Shown one piece after another: positions 46,841 through 60,010 of a stretch of 64,000 nt of DNA. The position numbers and the translations under genes are program-made. The notes below the pieces were generated by a model. It saw nothing but the letters and a program-made list of their open reading frames with translations, ran no database searches and was not told the DNA's origin. The DNA comes from Delphinus delphis (taxonomy: Eukaryota > Chordata > Mammalia > Artiodactyla > Delphinidae): assembly GCF_949987515.2 (NCBI RefSeq), contig NC_082691.1, positions 60,457,740-60,521,739 on the forward strand, read 5' to 3'. The stretch's first letter is position 1, and each line of letters opens with the position of its first letter.

Positions 46841-47820
46841 ATACTACTTTAGCAACATAACACAAATTTTGATATATCTTGTTTCATTTGCATTGAGTTC
46901 AGAATACTGTCTAATTTCTCATGTGACTTCCTCTTTGACCCATGGGTTGATTAGAACTGTATTTTTTAGTTTCCATTTTGTAACATGCTTCTTCTCCTAA
47001 AGGACTTTTTTCAGTGTTTCTGCTAGTCTTGAACTGCTAGTGAAGTATATCCTTAGCTTTTGCATCTATCAAAAAATCTTTATTCTCCATTTTTGAAAGA
47101 TATTTTTACTGGGTAAAGAATTCTAAGTTAACAGTATTTTTTCCCAAATACTTTAAAGAGTTTACTCCAGTCTTCTGGTTTGCATTTTTTTTTTTTTTTG
47201 AAGAGAAATCTACTGTAATTCTCATCTTTATGCCTCTGTATGTAAAATGTGTCTCCCTTTCCCTTCCCCAACCCAGCTCCTTTTAAGATTCTTTGTTACT
47301 GGTTTTCAGCAATTGATTATGATGTGCTATGTTGTAGATTTTATCAGTTTAAAAAGTTCATTGAACTTCCTGAACCTGTATATTTATAGTTTTCTTCATA
47401 TTGGAACAAATTTCAGGCATTTTTAATTAAAATATTTTTCTGTCTCCCCTTCCCGTGATCCCCCTGTGACTCCAATTATACACGTATTAGGCCAGTTGGT
47501 GTTAATGTATAGACCACTGATGCACTGTTCATTTTTTTCCTGTCTTTTTTTGTGTGTGTGTTTCATTTTTTGCAGTTTCTATGTCTTCAAGTGCACTAAG
47601 CTTTTTTTTTTGTTGTGTCGAATTCATTAATCCCATTCAGTGGATTTTTATATCAATTATTAATTTTTCATCTCTAGAAATTTGATTTGGGTTTTTTAAA
47701 ATATTTTTAATTTTTCTCTTCATTGTGTTCATGTTTTCCTCTACCTTCTTAAACTTGACTACTAATTCTACCATTTGTGCCATTTTGTTTTGTTCCTATT
47801 GATTGGTTTTTCTCCACAAT
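46841..47820 (-). mobile_element. L1M antisense, second part
   Basis: ACTTTAGCAACATAACACAA, TTTTGATATATCTTGTTTCA, ACCCATGGGTTGATTAGAAC and later AGTTTCTATGTCTTCAAGTG continue the antisense L1 (or HAL1-like) element beyond the insertion. Confidence 0.68.
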
Positions 47821-47959
47821 ATGAGAAGTATTTCACTGTTATTTTTGTGTGTGTGTGTGCACAAATAAACAAGAGTGTATATAATGTATGCATAGAAGTT
47901 AAAGAATACTAATAAAATAAACACATGTTTAAAACTCCATTATTAAAATAATAATAAGC

Positions 47960-48990
47960 TTATTGTTCCAAAAAAAATATTACTACCACCTTATCAGTCC
48001 CTCCCTGATCACACCCCTCCCTCAGTCCACTCAGAGGTGACATCTGTGTTGAATTGTGTGCTTCACTAAGATGTATTTATTTATTTACATATTTATTTAT
48101 ATTCCTAAAACAATATATTATTTTTGATTATTTTAAGCCTTTCCCAAAACACCACAGTTCTTGACATATATTTTTCACTCAATATGATGTTTTTGAAATT
48201 GAAATGAATAAAAGTGTATATCTTTTATTCATTCATTTTCCATACTGAATGGTATCTCATAAATAAATATTCCCAAAATTATCTATTTTACTGTTTCTGC
48301 ATGTGAAAGCTGTTTCCAGTGTGATTTTTATTTGCTTCCCAATAGTGCTGCTATAACCACATTTCCAGTTATCCCCCTTTCCAAGCACAGAGAAGGAGGA
48401 ATTACACTTCCTGACCCCTTGTGGTTGGGTGAGTTCATGTGACTTGTACTGACTAATGAGTTATGAAAAGATGTGTGCCGCTTCCAGGCTGGAGCAATTA
48501 ATTGCTGATGCAAATACCTCCCTGACTCTCTTCCCTCTGGAAAGGAGACCTACAACATTCAGGAAGTGACTGCCATATGACCTTTGGAACATGAGTGACT
48601 ATGATGAATAGAGCCTCCCGACTGACCTAAAATGGCTAGTTAGTGTGAGTGAGACATAAAATTTTGTTAGTATAAGATTCTTGGGTGTTGGCAGCAACAA
48701 TATAACCTAGTCTATCATGATGTAGGAAATATCTCATTGTGGTTTTAATTTGCATTTTCCTGCTTACTTAATGAGGCCAAACATCTTTTGATATTTTGCT
48801 GGACATTTTTTGTCCCTTCATAGAATGCTCATTGATGGCTTTTCCATTTTTCAATTGATTTCTTTGTCTTTTATTGATTTATAGGAGTTCTTAAAACATT
48901 TTGGATTCTTATCTTTTGTCGGTTGTGTTTCAAATTTCTTTCTATAATTTATGGTTTTTCTTTTAATCCTATGGTTCTTTAAAAAAATAG
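47960..48990 (-). mobile_element. Old L1-type sequence, antisense, with an inserted element
   Basis: Left part: CTGAATGGTATCTCATAAAT and GTGCTGCTATAACCAC. Right part: CATTGTGGTTTTAATTTGCA, TTTTCCTGCTTACTTAATGA and TTATTGATTTATAGGAGTTC. These match antisense L1 3' regions. A block at about 48355-48715 (ending GCAACAATATAACCTAGTCT) does not fit and looks like a separate old element. Confidence 0.58.
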
Positions 48991-50734
48991 CTTTTCATTT
49001 TAGAAAATTTCAGACATATACAAAAGTAGAGAAACTAGTATAATAAACCCTCATGGAGCCATAACCCAGGTTCAGCAGTTTTTGACTCATGGCCACTCTT
49101 ATTTCATCAGTAATCCCTATTCATTTCCCTCACTGGTGGATTATTCTGAAGAAAATTCCAGTCCTCACATAATTTCATCTCTGTATGTCTGAAGAGAAGA
49201 TCTCTTTGCTATTTGTAGACTCAGCTTTGTGTAAACTCTGTTCCCGTCTCCCACCTTGCACAGGCTGAAGGCTTTTTCCCCTTCCCCTCAAACCAAAGCT
49301 GTAGGCTTCTGAGGAGCATTTGTGTTTCAGCCCACCAGGTGGCTTTAGCCATCCTTTCAATTATATTGGGCTAAAAGCACTATAAATAATTAAGTTTAGT
49401 ATATACTCATGTTGCTTAGATATTTACTGGTAGGTGTGTTTTATGCTCATATGTTTTTTACACTGTGTGTGTTTACCACTGTCCATTTTAACCTATAAGT
49501 TTCTAAAATGTATGAATTGTTCCTATTGGCCTTGTTTGAAATAATGCCCAGCCCAATGTGATTCAGAATTAAATATAGAATAAACTGTATTTGGTGAAAG
49601 TGGACATCCTGGTAGTTGTTAGGATATCGTGAGGAAAATGAACTCAAGTTACGGCTTGATTTTCATAGACAGTTCTAATGGGTATAAGAAGAAATTTATC
49701 TCACATGGAACAAAATGTTTCCGTGTTCTACTCATTTCAGTTTTCTTTTTTTCACACCTATTCTAGGTAGTCTATGCATTGTATGTTCAGCACTGTTGTT
49801 TTTTAAAGGTACTTAAAATATGTGGTCCTACTATGGATAAAGGCACTATACTGATATTACCACGCTACAAGAATCTGGAAGGAGCATTCTGTCATTTAAT
49901 CCCTTCAACTGTATCATCTAATCAAGTTGCTTCTTAATTATTTGTGTACAGTGTACTTTGTCTTTCAGAGTTTAACAATTCCGTTTGCATACCTCTCTGA
50001 AATAATGTTTTTAATAGTTATTTTAAGCAACACTCCGTTAGTGATTTCTGTCCTATATTTTTTTATAAATGCCTAAATACAATGATTTTCTGTTAATTAA
50101 AAAATAAATACAATGGTTTTATTGCTTTTATATTATCTTTCACTTAAAAAAGGAGAAAGAGCAGATTAAGTAGCTGACAGTATATCAAAGAGTAACTGAA
50201 AAGACCAACACAGGATCACTGCCTTTTCCTGCTTTTTCTCCTTTGGTTTCTACCAGTTCGCGTCCTTTGCAGGGCTGTCATTGCAGCGCTGTCTCTTTTC
50301 CTTGGGGCTTGCTTAATACGTTTGATCCAGAAATGCCCCTCCCTTCCCTCTGACTGCTGCTTGCACAGGTGGCACGCCTATAGCTCTGCTTGCCCTTATT
50401 CCATGGTTATCTGGCAGGGATAAGAATTGTGCATCCCTTTGATCCTTATATTCGACCTTCTTGATTAACCCGGTGCTTCCAGACTTCCAGCTGAAGCCCA
50501 TGGTCTAGAGTTGTGCTCAAGGAATCTCACAGAGTAGAGAGGCTTCCCTGAGCTCTTGCACCTGCTTCTAATGTGCTTTCTTGGCCACTTTATGTTTAGC
50601 AATTGATTGATGGTGATACTAACGAAACTTTTTCTTTGTTTTAATATCTGACACATTTTTTTCCAATCTTCATTACCAGAGCAACTCTAGGGAACAACGA
50701 ATCTTCAAACGCAAGATTTTAATATGCCTTCTGT

Positions 50735-51178
50735 GTTAGGGTTCTCCTGAGAAACAGGACCAATAGGATATAGATATAGAGGTAGAGAGAGAAAGAGGAG
50801 AGAGATTTATTATGAGGAATTGGATCATACAGCTATGGAGGCTGAGAAGCCCCACAAGCTGCCCTCTGCAAGTTGGAGATCCAGGAAAGCTGATGGTATC
50901 ATTCAGTCGAGTCCAAAGGCCTGGGAACTAGGGAAGCCAATGGCGTAAATCCCAGTCCAACGGCAGGAGATGAGATGAGATGCTCTAGTTCAAGCAGTGA
51001 GGCAGGAAAAAAGGGGCAAATTCCTCCTTCCTCCACCTTTTGTTCTATTCAGTCCCGAGTCTACCAGTTCAAACGCTAATCTCATTTGGAAACACCTCAC
51101 AGACATAGCCAGAAACAATGTGTAAGCTAGGCATCCAGCGGTCCACTCAGATTGATGCATAAAATTAATCATCACACT
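50735..51178 (-). mobile_element. ERVL-type (MLT2-like) LTR
   Basis: TTAGGGTTCTCCTGAGAAAC, AGGACCAATAGGATATAGAT, GTTGGAGATCCAGGAAAGCT, GAAACACCTCACAGACATAG and TGATGCATAAAATTAATCAT give the reverse of the ERVL LTR I know from its TTAATTTTATGTGTCAACTT start. Confidence 0.82.
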
Positions 51179-52726
51179 TTCCTTCATGCCAGTGTTTCTT
51201 TTATCTGCATCCTTAATAAAACATTTGTTCTATTTGATCCCAGAGGTTTGCCCTTCCTTTAAATTAATTTGGATGCTGTGAATGTTAGTCGCCCTGCTCC
51301 CCACATAGTTCATATTTTCACCAGTTGTTCATCGGATGGCTCATTTAAGTAATTTGTACCTATCCCCACTTTATACTGGCTTTTGAATGTTTAGTGAATA
51401 TTTCTAAGAAAGACCAATCATTACGTGACAAATGTATGTCTTCTAGTATTTTTGTTCCCAAGCTCCGTGGACTCCTTCTGACTTTCTGTAATATCTAACC
51501 TCAGGCAAAAACAACTTACAGTGCTCTGTAACTCAGCCGATCCATTTCTCTAATGGATACAAACCCACATTTCTCTTGTGGAAAATGACTGTCTACCATG
51601 TATGTCAATCAAGCTGAAAGGTGCTGAAAGTAATGAACTGCCAGTTTGGTTCCCAGTCCTGACTCTTGGTTGCAAAGCCCTGTTGCTACTTACATATGCA
51701 CTGCTCTTTAATAACGGGCTCTGACAGCACCTTATAAGCGTCCCACTCCATTCTTTCTGCCACACTCCCAGAAACCAAAAAGCCCTTAGGAACACCCAGG
51801 GGATCTCACAGGTCTGTAAGAAGAACAACCTGTTAATTGGGCTTGGTTATTCTGTGGGGATAGCATCCAACATAATATGTGCGTAATGGGATAACGTACA
51901 GCATGAGCCAGTTCAGAGCCCTGAGGATGAGCTTGCCAGGAGAAAGAGCATCTCGCCCCAAATAAGCGAGTAGGGTGGGACCCCAGAGGGAAGGAATTTA
52001 CCCAGACTCCTCTTCAATTCAATCCTGAGGTTTTTATCAAGAGTCTTCTGTATACAGAGTGTAAGGTCAGAGACTTTTAATATTTCATTCACATGCGGGC
52101 AGGGAAGACAAGCTCTAAAATCTTGAGATACTATTTAATCAAATTCCACAAACTAAATACCTGCCAAGAGACAAATCATTCAGAGCATAAACTTGTTGCA
52201 GCCAAATCCAGGCATGTGACGTAATTAAGAAAACTACCCGTGTGTCTCCGAATAATGCATGTTCGTTGTTCAGTATAAACACATGCCAAAAAGGAATAGG
52301 CCTCATCTCAAGCCAATACCAAGTTAAAATACTCATGTTGCTGTTTAAAAGTAGCCATTCCTTGATTTGGAAAATAAAAATATGGTTCCTTCTCTCATAT
52401 GGCCTTTGTCTATAGGGTATGTAGTGTGACAAATAGACAGGAAAACAAATAGGTTCTGCAAACAGTGCAGAATAACAAACCCAGGTAAAACCTTTTCCAG
52501 TTACAGTTAAGAGGTTTTTGGTTGTTCTTAAGGTACAGATGTAATGGAGTGATAATCCTTTGACATAGAATTTAAGTGGTACCAAGGAAAGGATACCTAG
52601 TCCGAAATGTTTTCTCCATATCCATATCACAGTGCCTGAAATTCACTATACACTCTTGGGAGCTGAAGTACCTCCGAAATTTTAGTCTCTAGTAGTTTTC
52701 ATGCTGAAAACTCAGCCTCTTTGCAC

Positions 52727-53329
52727 TGGTGCCAAATCGAATCGCAGAGACGGCGTTTTGGGTGACGTAGAAAAGAATAGCTTTATTGTTTTGCCAGGCA
52801 AAGGGGGACACAGCAGGCTCGTGCCCCTCAAAACTGTGTGTCCCAACCCAGGAAGATTTGGTGTAGAGTTTTATAACAATAGTTCAAGGGTGGAGTTGCT
52901 AATAAGGATCAGGGTGTGTGCAGGGCCTGCAGTCCTTTAATCTGGCCTCAGGTGGTCTCCTGGTGAGATTCTCTGGTTCTCCAGGCTATCAAATCATAGC
53001 CTTCTCTCTGGAATGAGAACTGCTTCATCAAGTAGTTTATCCTCCATTTGTTGGGGGTGTTAGTTCTGTAGAAGAGGTCAAAGATAGTGTTACGTGTATC
53101 CCTTGAGGTGGAACCAGGGCCTGCCCCAAGGCTGCACTATTGTTTCTTGACTGCTCCTCCCTTGTCTCTGCATCCCTTCCTTCCCTGATTAGCAACTGTT
53201 CGAATCTGCCTTTTGGAACTCAGGGAAAGTTATGGAGGCTGGAGTCTATTCCCTACAAACAAGAAACAGGGGACATGGAAAGTCTTTGTGCCCAGGAGCC
53301 CCACAGGGTCCTGCTTGGTTTCAGTTTCA
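52727..53329 (-). mobile_element. Probable retroviral LTR, minus strand
   Basis: Read on the minus strand it starts TGAAACTGAAACCAAGCAGG (53329), has TATAAAA (52875-52869), AATAAA (52787-52782) and ends GGCACCA at 52727, so TG...CA ends and promoter/poly(A) spacing are LTR-like. The flanks show no matching target duplication, so ends or history are uncertain. Confidence 0.58.
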
Positions 53330-53639
53330 ATGAAAAAGGTTAATTCATGAGCACATTAATCAACATTATCATCTTGAGTAAGATTTTCCATGGCTTACAT
53401 GTCTCCTTTTAGAGTCCTAAGAGTTTGAGATTGGGGGAGGACACATCTAAAGCCTGAGGTTTTCCTTGGGGAGGATTGAAAAATAAAACTAGTAATTTGC
53501 AGCCTATTATGTTCCAGGCATTGTGCGTTGTGCCTGAGGCCATCATGATCAGTTCATTGAGCAATCCAGGGACACTCATACTTTTATCAACCAGGCCTCT
53601 TGTAGTGGCAGGGAACACAGTCAAACTTAAAAGGCTCTT

Positions 53640-53656
53640 CTCTCTCTCTCTCTCTT
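53640..53656 (+). repeat. (CT)n microsatellite
   Basis: Eight CT units followed by a short T run. Confidence 0.85.
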
Positions 53657-54039
53657 TTTTTTGTTTAAATTAGGTAACTAAAAAGTCTAGAGGTTATTTC
53701 TTTCAGGTACAGCTGGATGTGGGTGCTTGAACTGTGCTTTCAGAATCTCTTAGCCTTTTTTTCCTTTGGAGTTATCCTTATGAGATCTCCCAGTTTACAT
53801 GGCCTCTGTTTTGGTTTGTCATCTCAAGAGGAGAAACATACTCTCTCTCCCAGCATCTTATCAATCCCAAATGGAACTTATAAGGGACTTGGATTGGCCT
53901 TGCTCAGCCCTGTTGTTCACCTGGGTAGTGGGGCTCCCTAGACCATCACAAGAACCCAGGAAGGCACTGGAATACCTGGGTAGAGTCAGTACAGAGTAAA
54001 GCATAAAGTGGGTAATGAGAGACATGAGAACAGGAGGCT

Positions 54040-54467
54040 GTGTTAGTTTCCTAGTGCTGCTGTAACAAATTACCATAAATCTAGTGGCTTCCAGGAACAC
54101 AAATATATTATTTCATAGTTCTGTGGATCATAAGTCTGAAATGGGTCTCACCAGGCTATAATCAAGGTGTCTGCAGGGATGCATTCTTTCTTAAGGCTCC
54201 TGGGAAGAGTCTCCTTCCTTGCTCATGCAGGTGTTGGCAGAATTCACAAGTTGTGTTCGTAGGACTGAGGTCCTCATTGCCTTGCTGGCTCTTGGACATG
54301 GTCACTCTCAGCTTTTGGAGGCTGCCTGGATTTGCTCTCTCACGGCCTCTTTCGTCTTCAAAGTCATCAGCAGTGGGTCAGGTCCCTGTCTTGTTCTGAA
54401 TCTTTGCTGCCTCTTCTTCCATTGGATTTCTCTGACCACAGCTGGCAAAGAGTCTTTGTTTTTAAGT
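54040..54467 (-). mobile_element. MLT1-type LTR, first part (host of a Tigger)
   Basis: TGTTAGTTTCCTAGTGCTGC, TGTAACAAATTACCATAAAT, TTTCATAGTTCTGTGGATCA and GGTGTCTGCAGGGATGCATT read as a minus-strand MaLR LTR, interrupted by a DNA transposon at about 54468. Confidence 0.88.
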
Positions 54468-55308
54468 ACAGCAGTCCCCCCTTATCTGCAGTTCTGCTTT
54501 TCATGGCTCTGTTACCCGAGGTCATGCACAATGAAAAATATTAAATTGAAAATTCCAGAAATAAACAATTCATAAGTTTTAAACTGCACACCATTCTAAG
54601 TAACATGATGTAATCTCGAGCTGTCCAGTTCTGTCCTGCCCAGGACCTGAATCATCCCTATGTCCAGTGTATCCTGAAAGTCACTTAGTAGCTGTCTAGG
54701 TTATCTGATCCACTGTCGCGGTTATCAGATTGACTGTCGCAGTATCTCAGTGCTTGTGTTCAAGTCACTTTTATTTTGCTTAGTAATTGCCCCAAATGTC
54801 AAGAGTAGTGATGCTGGCAATTCGGATATGCCAAAGAGAAGCTGTAAAGTGCTTCCTTTACAGGTGAAATCTCTCAACTTAATAAGGAAAGAAAAAATTA
54901 TATGCTGAGGTTGCTAAGATCTACGGTAAGAACGAATCTTCTATCCATGAAATTGTGAAGAAGGAAAAAGAAATTTGTGCTAATTTTGCTGTTGGACCTC
55001 AAACTGCAGTCATGATAAATGCCTAGTTAAGGTGGAAAAGGCATTAAATTTGTACGAGATATTTTGAGAGAGACACACCACATTTTCATAACTTTTATTA
55101 GAATATATTGTTATAATTGTTCTATTTTGTTAATAGTTATTGCTGTTACTCTCTTACTGTGCCTAATATGTAAATTAAACTTTATCACAGGTATGTATCT
55201 CTAGGACAAAACATAGTATTTATAGGGTTCAGTACTATCTGCAGTTTCAGGCATCCACTGCGAGTCTTAGAACATATCCCCCGTAGAGAAGCGGCGGGGG
55301 ACCACTGT
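54468..55308 (+). mobile_element. Tigger-family (pogo/Tc1-mariner) DNA transposon remnant
   Basis: The ends are imperfect inverted repeats: CAGCAGTCCCCCCTTATCTG at the left and a GGGGGACCACTG end at the right. Inside are AAAATATTAAATTGAAAATT, CCAGAAATAAACAATTCATA and GATGCTGGCAATTCGGATAT, the start of an old transposase frame (KSSDAGNSDMPKRS region) that soon breaks. I recall this sequence from the Tigger7/MER44 group. A TA precedes the left end, as expected for this superfamily. Confidence 0.85.
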
Positions 55309-55490
55309 CCTCATTTGACTAAATTGGACCCACTCAGAATCTAGGGTAATTTTAAGATTATCTCATGATCCATAACCTTAATCACATCTACAAAGTCCCT
55401 TTGGCCATGTAAGGTAACTTATTCATAGGTCCTAGGGATTAGGGTGAGGACATCTTTGAGAGGCCATTATTTGGCCTGCCAGAGAGGGGT
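55309..55490 (-). mobile_element. MLT1-type LTR, second part after the Tigger
   Basis: CCATAACCTTAATCACATCT, ACAAAGTCCCTTTGGCCATG, GGATTAGGGTGAGGACATCT and GGCCATTATTTGGCCTGCCA complete the LTR begun at 54040. Confidence 0.85.
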
Positions 55491-55925
55491 AGGGAAATGC
55501 CAAAAAAAACTATCGAATGCATCATTTTAAAGGAATGAAGTAATTGTAACTGAAGCTTTCAAGCATGCCTTCACATATAGTTCCTACAAATGGAACTTAA
55601 GAGCTGATTTGGAGGGAAGCCCCCAATTCCTATATCCTTGACTGTAAAGAACAGTCAGTCCTGTGTGAAAAGGTTGTCCTCAATTGAGCACTCAGTGTGC
55701 ACAGGGGAAAACTCATGGAATAGAGAAGGAGGAAGAAGACAGCCATCCAGTCAGGAAGATCGACCAAATCAGATGTAGGGTCTAATGGATCATGTTAACA
55801 TATTGGGATAACGTTACCTCCTAAATGGAATCCAAGAAGTAACTAGGTTTATTATGTAGGGAATTCACGCAATGATCCAGTCCCTTAATGAAACCTCTTA
55901 CTGTAGGTCATTAAAAGTCAGCATT

Positions 55926-56129
55926 GGCCTTCCCTGGTGGCGCAGTGGTTGAGAGTCCGCCTACCGATGCAGGGGACGCGGGTTCGTGCCCCGGTCCGGG
56001 AGGATCCCACATGCTGCAGGGCGGCTGGGCCCGTTAGCCGTGGCTGCTGAGCCTGCGCGTCCGGAGCCTGTGCTCCGCAACGGGAGAGGCCACAACAGTG
56101 AGAGGCCTGCGTACCGCAAAAAAAAAAAG
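55926..56129 (+). repeat. CHR-2-type SINE (cetacean)
   Basis: CTTCCCTGGTGGCGCAGTGG head, GGTTCGTGCCCC B box, and a short A tail. The exact 11 bp repeat AAGTCAGCATT flanks it (55915-55925 and 56130-56140). Confidence 0.95.
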
Positions 56130-57316
56130 AAGTCAGCATTATCTTCTCTCCAGGATCTAGTCCCACTGCGGTCGTGGTAGCATAGGTGCTGTAGGCATCC
56201 TAGCTGATTTCTGTTATTTGACTGGTTGTATCTAGTCGATCAACTTTCTGACCCAAGAATCCTCTGACTTTCAGCCTTAGGCTCACCTTTGCTTATGATG
56301 AGATCAGTGTCTAAAGTTTACATTAGTATACTATAACAACAGTCTATGAATCTGTCTATTTATCTATTGTCATGTAACCATCCACTCATCATTTGTCAAA
56401 AAATTTTTTGTTAAAAATAACCTTTTGGATTCAGGAAAATCCTCAAAATCAATTTTCTTTCTCTTGCAGTTGGAAAATGAATTCTGAATTATTCATGTTA
56501 ATATCCTCTAGATAAATTGAATTTTTAGAGTATTTAAGAGTATTTAAGAAAAGCTTAGTAAAGTCAATCTTTTACATTAATGGATTTCATTTTTAAAATA
56601 TTAATTTCACATTAACCATTGCTTTTTGACTTATGCAGCCTTCTAATCAACAATTTTGAGAATCATTCATCTTAATAAGAAAAACAGGAAATTATTAAAA
56701 TTTTAACGTTATAAAACACTTCTTTTTTCAACTTTTGTTTCTGGCCATATGCCTTACTCGATATCTGGAAGAGACTCTGTTATGTATCACTTTAAAATGC
56801 TGGATAAGATAGTTTTTTAAAAAACATCCTTTTAAATGCATGTCTGAGCTTACAGAAAAATAAGGGAAATCGTCTCAGGCCAGCAAAATAAGACAGCAGG
56901 AATCCAGAGCGCTGCAGCTGGCGTTGCCCTGAAGGCACCTGCCAGATGCTCCTGGCTTTGAGCTTGGGCCTGACCTTCAGTAGCCACGTAGTAATTTATC
57001 CTCCAGACCGGAGTGCTTGGGAAGTGAAAGGTGGTGTTGTTTGGAGTACACTGGAAATTCCACTCCTGCTCAAGATCTGGAGAGCTGCTAGAGAGTGTCC
57101 CTCCCATCCTAACAACAGGAAAATGCTTAACGGTGTACAAAATCAGTCACAGTTTTCCTGAACTCATCAGAGGGCTGAGGTCACTGGCAACCAGGAAACT
57201 GAATTTCAAATAGTAAAAAGTCCCCCTCAAGGAGAGTCAGGACACATGGATTGTTTTACCTTTGACAGTGCATGGGAGGAAGAGGCGGCTGCCATAGGGT
57301 GGGGGAAGAAAAAATT

Positions 57317-57335
57317 AAAAAAAAAAAAAAAAAAG
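57317..57335 (+). repeat. Poly(A) tract
   Basis: A run of about 18 A in unique sequence, without a recognisable SINE next to it. Confidence 0.8.
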
Positions 57336-59134
57336 AATTCCTAAAGGCTGAATAGGCGCTAGTATATCAATTAGAATAACTGGGTACCCCAGACACATGG
57401 GGATTTGTACCCACTCCCAAGCTCCTCCCCTTGGTCTCCACTGGGCGCTTCTGAGAAAGATTTCGGGTAGGTCAGAGGCTGGAGAGAGCCCCTTTTGATT
57501 GGCACAGGATACAGGGAAGAGGTCACTGTGGCTGTGCCCTGATGCTCCTCTCATGGTGCATAACTAAGCCTTGTCATATAGTAGGAGCTCAGTTATTATT
57601 TGTTGGATGAACATTTGACATTAATTCCATAACTTGGGGTAAAAAAGTGGTTACATCATTTCGTTTTTAATAATCAAATAATCTGGCCGGGATCCCATCT
57701 ACCAGAGCTAACAAGAATTTCTACCCTCTCGGTTATTGTTAAGTGGTCTCTTGACCCCTTAGGGTTGCAGAGGATCCAGGAGTGTCTTGTGCTGTCAGGG
57801 AATAGGAAACCATTCTCTAATCTGTGCTGACACACTTATACCCCTCATGGTCCCTTTGAATGCAACGCTTCCAGTTTCTTTTTACCAAGCCTGGGCACGA
57901 GGCTTATTTGCGTTAGGTCACACCGCCATCTGGGAGGACCCTTAAAAGGTTCTGTCCCCTCACAGAGCACTGGGTGATGGTGGGCATGGGCTGCCATCCT
58001 TGAGAACTGCCACCCCCACTCCACGTCGTGGGGAAGTTTGCTCGCTTCACTCCCTGGAAAGATCACTTGTGCCTTTCCACGACCCAGCCTCAGCCTCTCG
58101 GTCAGCCTTGATGGAGAAAGGACTGCTGAAGGTTCTGCTCAGAAACCTCAGGCTTGAATTTTACCATATAAGAGTTGTTTGACCACCTTCAGACACTAGG
58201 GGACCCAGGAACCCAGGCTCAACACGAAGACTTCTTGTGGTAGGAAGGGAAAATTCTCACACTTATCCTAAGTCTCCTTCAGCAACAAGAATAAGGCAGA
58301 CATCAATATGTCAATAGTTTATATATATCCTTTGTCAAACAGCATTATTGTGATATATGTAAATAAATACTCTCCTTTTCTAAGTAGAGGGACCAGGTAT
58401 AATTACTATGCATTCACTTCTCAAATGACAAAATATAAAATACTTAATAACTATTCTGTATCATATGAACGAAAAGCAGAGTTGAGAACTAGACATTTGT
58501 TGGGACTGTTTAGTGTTCATTATGTTTATTTTTTTTATGCTAGACCTTCAGTGAGTTAGTGCACATGAGGATGTATTTATTATTTCCAGCAAATTAGCTT
58601 AGGTATTAAAAACCTCATCTAATCACTACCTTATTTTGAAAATATTAGAATAATTTACATTGCTAAGCGTTTGATTGATCTGTTGTCTTATATTTTCGAG
58701 TTACTATGTTCCCCTAGAGGTGGTAGAAACACCACTGAGAATTAAGATGTCTCTTCATTAATGATATAGATTATTTGATTTCCAGATATTCACATATTAT
58801 GGTTACGTGTTCCATTCTTAATATTCCAAAGTCAGTTCTTCCTCTAATAGTTTTTTTTTTTACTTAGAAAGGAAAATATCATTTCACACCAAGCATTTTA
58901 ATACCTGAATCAAATTTTAAATATTTAAAACGTGACAGAGGGCTAATATCATTGTTATACAAAGAAGTCATGTAAGTTGATATGAAGAAAGGCTTAAATC
59001 TATAGTATATCAAGTTAAGGCAAATAATGAGCCAAGAAAAATGAATTTGCTACAAATTGGACCAAATATTATTACAATTATTATATAAAGAGTTATTACA
59101 TACTAATAAGAGGAACACTGGCATAGCAATGAAG

Positions 59135-59365
59135 GAGCACTATAGTGCAATGATAAAGAGCCCAGACTCTGGAGTTAGAGCTAAGTTCAGATCCAAGTCC
59201 TATCACTTGCTGAGGGACCTTGAGCAAGATCCTTAACTTTCACACACCTCTTAGTGTTCTAATGTGTAACACAGAGTTACTAAAAGTGACTGCTTACCAT
59301 GTAATTGAGAAGAGGTAAGTAAGATCATACGTGTACAACTCTTAGTACAATTACTGGAACCCAGT
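59135..59365 (+). repeat. MIR SINE
   Basis: AGCCCAGACTCTGGAGTTAG, AAGTCCTATCACTTGCTGAG, TTGAGCAAGATCCTTAACTT and the tail CTCTTAGTACAATTACTGGA follow MIR order. Confidence 0.88.
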
Positions 59366-59374
59366 ACCTATTGT

Positions 59375-60010
59375 GATTTTGGCAAAAGGCATGAATAGGC
59401 AGTTTGCAAAAGAAGAAATACAAGTGACTAATAGACATAAGCAAAAATTTTGATCTCACTAGTAATCAGAGATAAAACAGCAATGAGATACCATTTTTTT
59501 CCCTAGCAAATTTGAAATGTTCAAATGAAAATATGTTCTCATTCTTACTTTTGATATGTATGTGGTGAGTCCTGGAATGAATATAAATTGAGACAATTTT
59601 TCCAGCAGGCAATTTGCCAGTTTTTATTAAGGGCTTTAAACATTTCCTTCATCTTTGATGACACTCAACCATTGCTCTACTCCAACGGACTCAACTCACA
59701 TTGTAGTTTGAAATTGCACCGTTTATATAGAACACACCGTGTCTGGTGCCCTCGAGAGTCACACATCTGGGGGCCCTGCCAGTGACATGCACAACTTACA
59801 GCAACCAAGCCTAAGAAAGTAAACAGAAAGGCACCTACAGATTTATGTGCAAGAATTTTTATCCCAGCATAATTCACAAATAGCAGAAGCCATGGAATAA
59901 TTTAAATTTTAATTAAGACTATGTAATGACATGGAGAATATTCATATAAATTTATTCCAAAACAAAGGTAGCTTTCTTACTGATTCCAATATAAAAGTAA
60001 AATATAATCG
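59375..60010 (+). mobile_element. L1M ORF2/3' fragment, diverged
   Basis: GAATAGGCAGTTTGCAAAAG, CAAGTGACTAATAGACATAA, CAATGAGATACCATTTTTTT and, further on, CAGCATAATTCACAAATAGC and GACTATGTAATGACATGGAG fit L1 in order. It is heavily mutated. Confidence 0.68.

Noticed and set aside
54780..55030. Transposase-like text in the Tigger element
   Set aside because: The frame is short and broken; only a remnant, not a functional or domesticated transposase.
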